A stretch of 64,000 bases of DNA from the NCBI GenBank assembly GCA_011051655.1, contig DRKS01000003.1:62001-126000 (forward strand), given 5' to 3'. The notes below the pieces were generated by a model. It saw nothing but the letters and a program-made list of their open reading frames with translations, did not search any database and was not told the DNA's origin. This document shows, one piece after another, positions 53,011 through 63,109 of the stretch. This stretch comes from Sedimenticola sp. (GTDB lineage Bacteria; Pseudomonadota; Gammaproteobacteria; Chromatiales; Chromatiaceae). Every line of letters starts with the position of its first letter. Position 1 is the first letter of the stretch. The position numbers were made by a program, and so were the translations under genes.

Positions 53011-53934
53011 TTAGACCAGCGCCAGCCATTCGGGATACTCGTCCCGCCGGCCATGCACCTGGTCGAAATAAAGCCCCTGCAAGCGCTTGGTGATGGGGCC
53101 GCGGCCCCCCAGGCCGATGCTGCGCCCGTCCACTTCGCGGATGGGGGTCACCTCGGCGGCGGTGCCGGTGAAGAACAGCTCGTCCGCCACATAGACCTCG
53201 TCCCGGGTGATGCGCTTTTCCCGCACCGGGATGCCCAGCTCGGCGGCCAGCCGGAAGATGGTGTCGCGGGTGATGCCGTCCAGGGCCGAGGTGAGATCCG
53301 GCGTCAGCAGCTCGCCGTCCCGCACCAGGAAGATGTTCTCGCCGCTGCCCTCGGCCACGTAGCCCTCGGTGTCCAGCAGCATGGCCTCGTCATAGCCGTC
53401 CTTGACCGCCTCCTGCAGGGCCAGCATGGAGTTCATGTAGTTGCCGTTGGCCTTGGCCTTGCACATGGTGACGTTGACGTGGTGGCGGCTGAAGGAGGAG
53501 GTGCGGATGCGGATGCCGTTTTTCATGTTGTCCTCGCCCAGGTAGGCGCCCCACTCCCAGGCGGCCACCATGACGTGCACCCGCAGGTTGTCGGCGCGCA
53601 GCCCCATGCCCTCGGAGCCGTAGAAACACATGGGCCGGATGTAGGCGGAGTCGAGCCCGTTCTCCCGCACCGCCGCCTTCTGGGCCTGGTTCAGGGTATC
53701 CCGGTCGAAAGGCATGGGCATGCCCAGGATGTGGGCGGAGCGGAACAGGCGCTCGGTGTGATCCTGCAGGCGGAAGATGGCGGCGCCCTGGTCGGTCTTG
53801 TAGGCGCGCACACCCTCGAACACCCCCATGCCGTAGTGCAGGGTGTGGGTCAGCAGGTGGGTCTTCGCCTCCCGCCAGGGCACCATTTCGCCGTCGAGCC
53901 AGATGACCCCGTCGCGGTCCGCCATTGTAGCCAT
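53011..53934 (-). CDS. ilvE: Branched-chain amino acid aminotransferase IlvE
   Basis: PLP-dependent transaminase that forms Leu, Ile and Val from keto acids. The 307-residue product has THTLHYGMGVFEGVRAYK, YIRPMCFYGSEGMGL, the PLP-lysine segment CKAKANGNYMNSMLA, GYVAEGSGENIFLVRDG and ADELFFTGTAAEVTPI. These are class IV aminotransferase markers. The start ATG at 53934 follows GGAG at 6-nt spacing. It sits between glnE and the zinc-finger gene as in the usual order. Confidence 0.96.
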   Translation of the reverse strand: MATMADRDGVIWLDGEMVPWREAKTHLLTHTLHYGMGVFEGVRAYKTDQGAAIFRLQDHTERLFRSAHILGMPMPFDRDTLNQAQKAAVRENGLDSAYIRPMCFYGSEGMGLRADNLRVHVMVAAWEWGAYLGEDNMKNGIRIRTSSFSRHHVNVTMCKAKANGNYMNSMLALQEAVKDGYDEAMLLDTEGYVAEGSGENIFLVRDGELLTPDLTSALDGITRDTIFRLAAELGIPVREKRITRDEVYVADELFFTGTAAEVTPIREVDGRSIGLGGRGPITKRLQGLYFDQVHGRRDEYPEWLALV

Positions 53935-53958
53935 TAGCAACTCCAGTCAAAAATCAGG

Positions 53959-54023
53959 TAGGAGCGCCTTCAGGCGCGAAACAGGGTTTGCTCAGCCACC
54001 CTTCGCGCCTGAAGGCGCTCCTA
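53959..54023. repeat. Perfect 22-bp inverted repeat between glnE and ilvE
   Basis: TAGGAGCGCCTTCAGGCGCG... (53959-53980) is the exact reverse complement of 54002-54023, with a 21-bp spacer. It lies directly between the end of glnE and the start of ilvE. A half copy with changes (TTCGCGCCTGAAG at 58688-58700, followed by ACGCCCCT) lies between groES and groEL. Confidence 0.93.
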
Positions 54024-54030
54024 CGCGAAA

Positions 54031-56895
54031 TCAATTTTCCATCAGGGAATCCCAGATTTCCCTAACCAGCCTGCGTTCCTCCAGCAGCCTGTCGCCGGGC
54101 ACTATCGCCGGCGAATCCTGCAGGCTGGCGCGGTGACAGGCGGCGCGCAGGGCGCGATAGGCGTCGGCCAAGCGCTCCGCCGCCTCCCCGGCCAGCAGCC
54201 GGTGCCGGGAGAGGCCTTCGAGCAGGCGGATATTGTCGGTCCACTCCAGCAGGTCCGGATGCCCGTGCGCCCACCGCAAAACGGCGTATTGAACCATAAA
54301 TTCAATATCCGCGATACCGCCGGGGCCCTGCTTGAGGTCAAAGCGCTCTTTGTCGCTCTTGTCCAGGGAGCCGCGCATTTTCTCGCGCATCTCCCGCACC
54401 CGGGTGCGAAGCTCCTCCGGGTCCCGCTCCCGGGAGAGCACCTCCCGCCGGATCCTTTGAAACGCCTGCATCACCTTTGGATCGCCGGCGATGGGCCGCG
54501 CCCGCAGCAGGGCCTGGTGCTCCCAGGTCCAGGCGCTGTTTTTCTGATAATCCTCGAAGGCTTCCAGGGGGCTCACCAGCATGCCAGACTCGCCGTTCGG
54601 CCGCAGGCGCATATCCGTCTCGTAGAGCTGACCGGAGGGGGTGCGGGCCGTGAACATATGGATCATGCGCTGGCCCAGGCGGGCATAGAAGACGTCGTTG
54701 CCCACCGCCCGGTCCCCGTCGGTCATGGCGTTGGGGTCGGCGCTGCCGTGCAGGAACACCAGGTCCAGGTCCGAACCATAGCCCAGTTCGATGCCCCCCA
54801 GCTTGCCGTAGCCGATGACGGCAAAGCCGGTGTCCTCTCCCAGGATGCCGGTGGGCCGGCCGTGGGTGGCGGTCAAATGGCGCCAGGCCAGGTCGAGCAC
54901 CCTGGCGATGACGGCCTCGGCGATCCAGGTGAGGTAATCGCTGACCACCATGAGCGGTATGGCCTCCGTGATGTCCGCCGCCGCCACCCGCAGCACATTG
55001 CTGTGGACGAACTGGCGCAGGCGCTCCATCTGCTGCTCCAGGTCTTCGGCGTCCAGGGTGCCCAGCAGGTGATCCAGCTCTGTTTCCAGTTCCTCCTTCT
55101 CGAGGGGGGCGTAGAGGCGGCGCGGGTCCAGCAGTTCATCCAGCAGGTGGGGATAACGGGCCAGTTGATGGCTGATCCACGGGCTCTGGGAACTGAGGCG
55201 CACCAGCTGTGACAAGGCCAGCGGCCGCTCCACCAGCAGGGCGATATAGGCGGTGCGCCGCGCAATGGCCTCCAGCAGGGGCAGCAGGCGCCGCAGGGTC
55301 CCGTCCGGGGCCTCCGCGCCGGCCACCGCCTCCAGCAGCAGGGGCATAAGCTGCGCCATGCGCTGTCTGCCGCGTTCTCCCAAGGCGCGGCCGGCGTGGG
55401 AGTCGCGCAGTTGCTCCAGCAGCTTCAGGGTTTCTGCGGGCCGTTGAAACCCGGCGGCGGCCAGCGCATCCAGGGATTCCGCCTCGTCCAGCTCGTCGCG
55501 CCAGAGCGCCGCCAGGGAGTGCTCCCCGCTGTCGTTGCCGTTTTCGGCCTGGGGCGCCGCAAATACCTGGTCGAACTGGGCCTGCACCCGCTGGCGATGG
55601 GTTTCGAGCCGGGCGTGGAAGGCCTCCCAGTCCTCGAAGCCCATGGCCCGGGCGAGGCGCAGCCGCCCCAGGTCATCCTCCGGCAGGGAGTGGGTCTGGC
55701 GGTCCTGCCAGGCCTGGAGGCGGTTCTCCACCCGGCGCAGAAATTCGTAGGCCTCGCTCAGCTCCCGCACCACGAAGGCCGGCAACAGGTCCTTTTCCCC
55801 CAGCAGCCGGAGCACCGGCAGGATGGGCCGGATCTGCAGATCCGGGTCCCGCCCCCCCCGCACCAGTTGGAAGGCCTGGCCGATGAATTCGATCTCCCGG
55901 ATGCCGCCGGGCCCCAGCTTGATATTGTCCGCCATGCCCTTGCGCCTGAGCTCGCGGCTGATGAGGCGTTTCATGTCGCGCAGGGACTCGATGACGCCGA
56001 AGTCCAGGTAGCGGCGGTAGACGAAGGGCTTGAGCATGGCCATCAGGCGCTTCCCCGCTTGGCGGTCGCCGGCCACCACCCGGGCCTTGATCATGGCGTA
56101 GCGCTCCCACTCCCGGGCCTGGGTCTGGTAATAATCCTCCAGGGCGGCGAAGCTCATGGCCAGCGGGCCGGCGTCGCCGAAGGGCCGCAGGCGCACATCC
56201 ACCCGGAAGACGAAGCCGTCGGCGTCCTGCCGGTTGAGGATCTGCACCAGGCGCTGGCACAGGCGCACGAAGAACTGCTCGTTGCCCAGGTTGCGCCGCC
56301 CCTCCACCTCTCCATGGGAGGGGAAGGTGAAGATGAGATCGATATCGGAGGAAAGGTTCAGCTCCCGGGCGCCCAGCTTGCCCATGCCCAGCACCACCAG
56401 ATGCTGGCGCACCCCGGCCTCGTCCCGGGGGACGCCCTCCCCGGCGCAGGCCCAGTCGTAGAGGCGCTCCAGGGCCGCGTCGATGCAGGCGTCCGCCAGG
56501 GCACTCAGGTCTTCCAGGGTTTCGTCCAGGCCGGCCAGGCCGGCCAGGTCCCGCCAGATGATGCGCACCATCTGGCAGCGGCGGAAGCGCCGCAGCTCCC
56601 GCGCCAGGGCGGGCTCGTCCTCCACCCCGGCCAGGCGTTGTTGCAGCAGCCCGGCCATCCGGCCCTTCGGGTAGCGGGCCGAGAGATCGCCCCTCTCCAA
56701 CAGCCGCGGCAGCAGGGCGGGATGGCGCAGGCAGCTCTGGGCCACATAATCGCTGGCCTCCCAGACCCGTTTCAAGGTTGCGATGAAGGCCGGGTCGTCG
56801 GGAATGGCGGCGCCGTTTTGCCGGGCCGATTCCCGCCAGGCCCGCCACTGGTGCTCCACCGTGTTGGCAAGCGTCTTTCGTGGGTTTTCACACAT
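54031..56895 (-). CDS. glnE: Bifunctional glutamine synthetase adenylyltransferase/deadenylase GlnE
   Basis: Adds and removes AMP on glutamine synthetase in response to PII and glutamine. The 954-residue product has two nucleotidyltransferase cores: N-terminal VLGMGKLGARELNLSSDIDL (deadenylase) and C-terminal VIGYGKLGGIELGYGSDLDL (adenylylase). The D-x-D pair is complete in both. Regulatory helices fill the rest. It is the first gene of the glnE-ilvE-waa run, as in Pseudomonas. Confidence 0.96.
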   Translation of the reverse strand: MCENPRKTLANTVEHQWRAWRESARQNGAAIPDDPAFIATLKRVWEASDYVAQSCLRHPALLPRLLERGDLSARYPKGRMAGLLQQRLAGVEDEPALARELRRFRRCQMVRIIWRDLAGLAGLDETLEDLSALADACIDAALERLYDWACAGEGVPRDEAGVRQHLVVLGMGKLGARELNLSSDIDLIFTFPSHGEVEGRRNLGNEQFFVRLCQRLVQILNRQDADGFVFRVDVRLRPFGDAGPLAMSFAALEDYYQTQAREWERYAMIKARVVAGDRQAGKRLMAMLKPFVYRRYLDFGVIESLRDMKRLISRELRRKGMADNIKLGPGGIREIEFIGQAFQLVRGGRDPDLQIRPILPVLRLLGEKDLLPAFVVRELSEAYEFLRRVENRLQAWQDRQTHSLPEDDLGRLRLARAMGFEDWEAFHARLETHRQRVQAQFDQVFAAPQAENGNDSGEHSLAALWRDELDEAESLDALAAAGFQRPAETLKLLEQLRDSHAGRALGERGRQRMAQLMPLLLEAVAGAEAPDGTLRRLLPLLEAIARRTAYIALLVERPLALSQLVRLSSQSPWISHQLARYPHLLDELLDPRRLYAPLEKEELETELDHLLGTLDAEDLEQQMERLRQFVHSNVLRVAAADITEAIPLMVVSDYLTWIAEAVIARVLDLAWRHLTATHGRPTGILGEDTGFAVIGYGKLGGIELGYGSDLDLVFLHGSADPNAMTDGDRAVGNDVFYARLGQRMIHMFTARTPSGQLYETDMRLRPNGESGMLVSPLEAFEDYQKNSAWTWEHQALLRARPIAGDPKVMQAFQRIRREVLSRERDPEELRTRVREMREKMRGSLDKSDKERFDLKQGPGGIADIEFMVQYAVLRWAHGHPDLLEWTDNIRLLEGLSRHRLLAGEAAERLADAYRALRAACHRASLQDSPAIVPGDRLLEERRLVREIWDSLMEN

Positions 56896-56923
56896 GGAAA
56901 AAGCTTACTTGGGTGGCGGGCAT

Positions 56924-56950
56924 AAAAAAAGCCCCGCCGTTTGGCGGGGC
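56924..56950 (-). terminator. Rho-independent terminator after groEL
   Basis: On the minus strand the stem GCCCCGCC / GGCGGGGC with an AAAC loop is followed by seven T residues. It lies about 31 bp after the groEL stop and close to the glnE start. Confidence 0.88.
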
Positions 56951-56981
56951 TTGCAGGCGGCCTTGGAAAGCCGGGGGGCGT

Positions 56982-58712
<1,731 letters not shown>

Positions 58713-58736
58713 TTAATCAAAGCGGACGGTGCGGAA

Positions 58737-59027
58737 TCAGGACTCAACCACACCCATGATGTCTTCTTCGCGCATCACCAGGAGCTCTTCGCCCCCGACC
58801 TTTACCTCGGTGCCGGAATACTTGCCGAACAGCACCTTGTCGCCAACCTTCACGTCCAGGGGACGTATGTCGCCGTTTTCCAGGATCTTGCCCTTGCCAA
58901 CGGCCAGGATTTCGCCTTGAATCGGCTTCTCGGCGGCGGCATCCGGGATAACGATGCCCCCCGGGCTGGTGCGTTCCTCTTCCATACGACGAACGATCAC
59001 GCGATCGTGCAACGGACGAATATTCAT
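58737..59027 (-). CDS. groS: Co-chaperonin GroES
   Basis: The 96-residue lid of the GroEL chamber. It starts [18 protein letters not shown], has the mobile loop [18 protein letters not shown], and ends EDIMGVVES. The promoter and CIRCE operator lie upstream at 59102-59155, so the operon is probably repressed by HrcA and induced by heat. Confidence 0.97.
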   Translation of the reverse strand: MNIRPLHDRVIVRRMEEERTSPGGIVIPDAAAEKPIQGEILAVGKGKILENGDIRPLDVKVGDKVLFGKYSGTEVKVGGEELLVMREEDIMGVVES

Positions 59028-59101
59028 TGATTGCTATCTCCCTAGTAGTAGCTTGAAAAAGTTTTCTGGGTTGTCGGGCGGCCAGTCTCCAGCCCAAAGG
59101 G

Positions 59102-59128
59102 CTGGCACTCGCCGCGTGTGAGTGCTAA
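59102..59128 (-). promoter_or_regulatory. CIRCE operator (HrcA site) of groESL
   Basis: On the minus strand TTAGCACTC-N9-GAGTGCCAG. The left half matches the CIRCE consensus TTAGCACTC exactly and the right half (consensus GAGTGCTAA) in 7 of 9. It lies directly after the -10 box, where HrcA would block transcription. HrcA itself is not in the window. Confidence 0.9.
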
Positions 59129-59155
59129 TAATAGGGGCGAAAAGAGCAGAGTCAA
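59128..59155 (-). promoter_or_regulatory. Sigma-70 promoter of groESL
   Basis: On the minus strand TTGACT (59155-59150) and TATTAT (59133-59128) with 16-bp spacing. The -10 box shares its last base with the CIRCE operator. It is about 100 bp before the groES ATG. Confidence 0.8.
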
Positions 59156-59241
59156 GGGGGATCGGGGAAAAAGGTCGAAGGCTAAAGGCTATGAGAGGGA
59201 AAGTCCCGATCCACCGTCCCTGGCCGGCCTTCCTTTAACCC

Positions 59242-59688
59242 TCATTCATCCTCCTCCTGCCGGTATTCTCCCTCGATGATGCGGTGGTCCGGGGGTGTCC
59301 GGGGGTGTTGCCGCGATGCGGGCCATATCACATTGGTGCGCTTGAGAAACCACAGCACCAGGGCGCGGCGGATGGTGGGGATTAGGCACAGGAAACCCAC
59401 CCCATCGGTCACGAATCCCGGCAGCAACAACAGGACACCGGCGGCCAGCAGCAGCGCCCCTTCCATCATTTCAATGGCCGGAACCTCTCCCCGCTCCATG
59501 GCCTCGCGCACCCGCAACGCCGTGGAGAAGCCCTGCAACCGCACCAGAAAGCCGCCCAGGGCCGCGGTGAAAAGCACCAGGAGAACCGTCGGCAGGGCCC
59601 CGATCTCAGACCCCACCTGGATCATGAAATAGAGTTCCACCACGGGGATGCCGACGAACAGGAGCAGAAAAACAAAAACGGGGTTCAT
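59242..59688 (-). CDS. fxsA: FxsA-family membrane protein
   Basis: A 148-residue inner-membrane protein. FxsA of E. coli affects phage exclusion by F plasmid PifA. Markers: the start NPVFVFLLLFVGIPVVELYF, then GSEIGALPTVLLVLFTAALG and VLLLLPGFVTDGVGFLCLIP. Three or four hydrophobic segments, then a charged C-terminal tail (IIEGEYRQEEDE). The position upstream of groES is the usual one. Confidence 0.93.
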   Translation of the reverse strand: MNPVFVFLLLFVGIPVVELYFMIQVGSEIGALPTVLLVLFTAALGGFLVRLQGFSTALRVREAMERGEVPAIEMMEGALLLAAGVLLLLPGFVTDGVGFLCLIPTIRRALVLWFLKRTNVIWPASRQHPRTPPDHRIIEGEYRQEEDE

Positions 59689-59700
59689 GGGGGGTGACTA

Positions 59701-59820
59701 GTTATCAGTTGTCAGTTGTCAGTTATCAGTGGTCAGTTGTCAGAGGACACCATACCCCGCCGCCCCGGCAACCGACAACTGATAACTGACAACTGACCAC
59801 TGATAACTGATAACTGACAT
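59701..59820. repeat. Facing heptamer arrays (large inverted repeat) between fxsA and cutA
   Basis: Six heptamers (GTTATCA, GTTGTCA, GTTGTCA, GTTATCA, GTGGTCA, GTTGTCA) at 59701-59742 face the inverse series (CGACAAC, TGATAAC, TGACAAC, TGACCAC, TGATAAC, TGATAAC) at 59773-59814. About 30 bp separate them. It could fold into a long hairpin. It lies just upstream of both divergent start codons. Confidence 0.88.
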
Positions 59821-59849
59821 CCCCCCCCCTAATCCTGTATCTTTGGGCC

Positions 59850-60176
59850 ATGCCGACAGACAGCCTCCTCGTATTCTGCACCTGCCCGGACCGGCAAAAG
59901 GCGGATCAGATCGCAAATACCCTGGTCGATGAGGGGCTGGCGGCCTGCGTCAACCTGCTGCCGCCGGTCACCTCCGTCTATAGCTGGCAGGGGCGGCGTG
60001 AAACGGCGGAGGAGATCCTGCTGCTGATCAAGACCGGCCGGGAGCGATACGGTGATCTGGAGCGGGCCATTCTGGCGCTGCACCCCTATGAACTTCCCGA
60101 AATCATCGCTGTCCCTGTTGAGCGGGGCCTGCCCGGGTACCTGAAGTGGGTCGAACAATGCACAACAAATTCCTGA
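59850..60176 (+). CDS. cutA: Divalent-cation tolerance protein CutA
   Basis: A 108-residue trimeric CutA1 protein, linked to copper/divalent-cation tolerance. Markers: LLVFCTCPDRQKADQIANTL, GLAACVNLLPPVTSVYSWQG, TAEEILLLIKTGRERY and LHPYELPEIIAVPVERGLPG. Its end overlaps dsbD by 19 bp, so both are on one transcript; DsbD supplies reductant to the periplasm, where copper stress matters. Confidence 0.95.
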   Translation: MPTDSLLVFCTCPDRQKADQIANTLVDEGLAACVNLLPPVTSVYSWQGRRETAEEILLLIKTGRERYGDLERAILALHPYELPEIIAVPVERGLPGYLKWVEQCTTNS

Positions 60177-62038
60177 GACGCCTTTTGTTATGGCTGGCGT
60201 TGTCCGCCTGTCTGCCCGTGCAGGCGGGGGGCTTTCTGTCCAGCCTGGGGATGGGCGGTGATGACGAGCCTTTGCGGGTGGAGGAGGCGTACAGATTCAG
60301 CGCCGAAGTGAAGGGCCCCGGGACGCTGCGGCTCTTGTGGCAGCTGGCCGAAGAGACCTATCTCTACCAGGACAAGCTCGAGGTAAAGATCAAACGGGGT
60401 GACGGCGTGGCCCTCGGCCGGTACGAGCTGCCGGAGCCGGTTATCAAGGAGGACGCCCTGCGCCCCGATGGCACCATCGGCAGGCTGGCCGTCTACTATG
60501 ACGAGATCGACTTCCAGGTGCCGCTGGTGCGGACGAACACGGACCCGACAGAGATCGAGCTGGAGGTCAGGTACCAGGGCTGCGCCGACCGGGGTATCTG
60601 CTACCCCCCCGTCACCAAGACCGTGATGCTCTCACTGCCGGCGGCACCGGCGGCCAGTCCGGCCGGCGCGGCCCTGGCCGTACCGGCTGCGCCGGCCAGC
60701 CCCCCGCCCCCGGCGGTGGCGGACGAGCCCGTGGCCGAACAGGACCGGCTGGCCAACATCCTGACCACGGGTGGCGTCTGGCTTATCCTGGCCGTCTTCT
60801 TCGGCGCCGGCCTGGCCCTGGCCTTCACCCCCTGCATCTTTCCCATGATCCCCATTCTCTCCGGCATCATCGCCGGCCAGGGGGAGGGGATCACCCAGCG
60901 GAAAGGTTTCGTGCTGTCGCTGGTCTATGTGCTGGCCATGGCCGTCACCTATACGGTTATCGGCGTACTGGCCGGCCTGCTCGGCGGCAACCTGCAGGCG
61001 GCATTCCAGAACCCCTGGGTGCTGAGCGCCTTCGCCGCCCTTTTCGTGCTCCTGGCGCTGTCCATGTTCGGCTTCTACGATCTGCAACTGCCCAACAGCC
61101 TGCAGACCAGGCTGGCCGAGATCAGCAACCGGCAGAGGGGTGGCACCCTGGCCGGGGTGGCCATTATGGGGTTTCTGTCGGCCCTGATCGTCGGCCCCTG
61201 TGTCGCCCCGCCCCTGGCCGCCGCCCTGATCGTCATCGGGCAGACCGGCGACTGGGTAAAGGGGGGGCTGAGCCTGTTCGCCCTCAGCCTGGGCATGGGG
61301 GCGCCGCTGCTGGTCATCGGCGCCTCCGCCGGCAGGCTCCTGCCCCGGGCCGGCGCCTGGATGGATGCGGTGAAGGCGGTGTTCGGCGTGGGGCTGCTGG
61401 CGGTGGCCATCATCATGTTGGAGCGCATCGTCCCCGCCGCGCTTGCCATGACATTGTGGGGCACCCTGCTCATTGTCAGCGCCATCTACATGGGCGCCAT
61501 CCGCGACCTGCCCGTGGAGGCCACCGGCTGGCAGCGCCTCTGGAAGGGCCTGGGGGTGGTGCTGCTGGTCTACGGCTCCCTGATGCTGGTGGGGGCCGCC
61601 GCCGGCGGCCGCGACACACTGCAGCCCCTGCGCGGCCTGGGCCTGGCGGCCACTGCCGCGGAGGCCCCGCATCTACAGTTCCGGCGCATCAAAACCGTGG
61701 ACGACCTGGACCGGGAGCTCGCCGCCGCCCGCGCCCGGGGCAAACCCGTGATGCTGGACTTCTACGCCGACTGGTGCATCTCCTGCAAGGAGCTGGAGCG
61801 CTACACCTTCTCGGACCCCGAGGTGGTCCGGGTGCTGAGCAACATGGTCCTGCTCCAGGCCGATGTCACCGCCTACGACGACGCCGACAAGGCGCTGATC
61901 GAGGGCCGCTTCGGCCTGCCGGGACCTCCCGGCATCATTTTCTACGACCGTGACGGCCGGGAGCGGCCGAATTACCGGGTCATCGGCTTCATGCCAGCGG
62001 AGGAGTTCGCCGCCCACGCCAGCAGAATACTGCGCTGA
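60158..62038 (+). CDS. dsbD: Thiol:disulfide interchange protein DsbD
   Basis: Carries electrons from cytoplasmic thioredoxin to periplasmic DsbC/CcmG-type acceptors. The 626-residue product has a signal peptide (about 1-20), an N-terminal alpha domain with GCADRGICYPPVTKTV near 143-150, eight membrane helices with the key FTPCIFPMIP and VGPCVAPPLAA cysteines, and a C-terminal thioredoxin domain with FYADWCISCKELE near 536. All redox cysteines are kept. The start at ATG 60158 is preferred over one four codons upstream. Confidence 0.96.
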   Translation: MHNKFLRRLLLWLALSACLPVQAGGFLSSLGMGGDDEPLRVEEAYRFSAEVKGPGTLRLLWQLAEETYLYQDKLEVKIKRGDGVALGRYELPEPVIKEDALRPDGTIGRLAVYYDEIDFQVPLVRTNTDPTEIELEVRYQGCADRGICYPPVTKTVMLSLPAAPAASPAGAALAVPAAPASPPPPAVADEPVAEQDRLANILTTGGVWLILAVFFGAGLALAFTPCIFPMIPILSGIIAGQGEGITQRKGFVLSLVYVLAMAVTYTVIGVLAGLLGGNLQAAFQNPWVLSAFAALFVLLALSMFGFYDLQLPNSLQTRLAEISNRQRGGTLAGVAIMGFLSALIVGPCVAPPLAAALIVIGQTGDWVKGGLSLFALSLGMGAPLLVIGASAGRLLPRAGAWMDAVKAVFGVGLLAVAIIMLERIVPAALAMTLWGTLLIVSAIYMGAIRDLPVEATGWQRLWKGLGVVLLVYGSLMLVGAAAGGRDTLQPLRGLGLAATAAEAPHLQFRRIKTVDDLDRELAAARARGKPVMLDFYADWCISCKELERYTFSDPEVVRVLSNMVLLQADVTAYDDADKALIEGRFGLPGPPGIIFYDRDGRERPNYRVIGFMPAEEFAAHASRILR

Positions 62039-62207
62039 TTAACGCCAAAAAGCCACGATATGGGCCTATCTTGCGCTAAAACTAGACAAACTCGCCGCAG
62101 TTCTTCACAATCGGCCCCATGCCGCAGGGACGCCTGAAAAGGCAGCGATAAGTGGCGCCCGCCCCGGGTGCGCCAGCCGGCCAGCAGCCAAACCTTAGGT
62201 TTATCAC

Positions 62208-62666
62208 ATGTCCGCCATTCTGGTACTCAATGGGCCCAACCTGAACCTGCTGGGAACGCGGGAGCCCGGCCTGTACGGCCGCGACACCCTGGATTCCATC
62301 CGCGCCCGGCTGGAGCCCATGGCGCGGGACTCGGGCCACCGGCTGGTCTTCGTACAGAGCAACGCCGAGCATGAACTGGTGGAGCGCATCCATCGGGCCC
62401 GGGCCGAAGATACCGCTTTCATCATTATCAACCCCGCCGCATTCACGCATACGAGCGTGGCGCTGCGGGATGCCCTGCTGGGCGTCGGCATTCCCTTCAT
62501 CGAGGTGCATCTCTCCAATGTGTACGCCCGGGAAGCGTTCCGCCGGCGTTCCTATTTCTCCGACATCGCCCAAGGTGTAATCAGCGGTCTTGGCGCCCAG
62601 GGGTACGAGCTCGCCCTGCAGGCGGCGCTGCGCCACCTGGACGATGCCGGTAAAGACCAGACATAA
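62208..62666 (+). CDS. aroQ: 3-dehydroquinate dehydratase, type II
   Basis: Third step of the shikimate pathway. The 152-residue dodecameric type II enzyme shows [20 protein letters not shown] (with the catalytic Tyr), [18 protein letters not shown] (His in the active site), [20 protein letters not shown]. It starts 169 bp after dsbD and stands 14 bp before accB, an arrangement common in gammaproteobacteria. Confidence 0.96.
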   Translation: MSAILVLNGPNLNLLGTREPGLYGRDTLDSIRARLEPMARDSGHRLVFVQSNAEHELVERIHRARAEDTAFIIINPAAFTHTSVALRDALLGVGIPFIEVHLSNVYAREAFRRRSYFSDIAQGVISGLGAQGYELALQAALRHLDDAGKDQT

Positions 62667-62680
62667 AACAGGCCATCCCC

Positions 62681-63109
62681 ATGGATATCAGAAAAGTAAA
62701 AAAACTCATCGAGCTGCTGGAGGAATCCGGTATTGCGGAGATCGAGATTCATGAAGGCGAGGAATCCATCCGCATCAGCCGCGCCAGCACCGTAGCCGCA
62801 CCCCCGCCGCAACCGTTGGAAACACCCGGACCCGGGGCCGCGGAGCCGGAACCCGAGCCGGAGGAAGAGCTGGCCGGACACCAGATAAAATCCCCCATGG
62901 TTGGCACCTTCTACCGCGCCCCCTCGCCGGGCAGCAAGCCCTTCGTGGAAGAGGGCCAGAAAGTACTCAAGGGCGACACCCTCTGCATCATCGAGGCCAT
63001 GAAGATCCTGAACCAGATCGAGTCCGACAAGGCGGGCGTGATCAAGAAGATACTGGTGGAGAACGCCCAGCCGGTGGAGTACAACCAGCCCCTGTTCATT
63101 ATCGAATGA
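62681..63109 (+). CDS. accB: Biotin carboxyl carrier protein of acetyl-CoA carboxylase
   Basis: Carries biotin between biotin carboxylase and carboxyltransferase in the first step of fatty-acid synthesis. The 142-residue product starts [20 protein letters not shown], has a proline/alanine linker (about 47-70), and ends with the biotinyl domain: [20 protein letters not shown] and the biotin lysine in [12 protein letters not shown]. The end overlaps accC by 4 bp. Confidence 0.97.
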   Translation: MDIRKVKKLIELLEESGIAEIEIHEGEESIRISRASTVAAPPPQPLETPGPGAAEPEPEPEEELAGHQIKSPMVGTFYRAPSPGSKPFVEEGQKVLKGDTLCIIEAMKILNQIESDKAGVIKKILVENAQPVEYNQPLFIIE

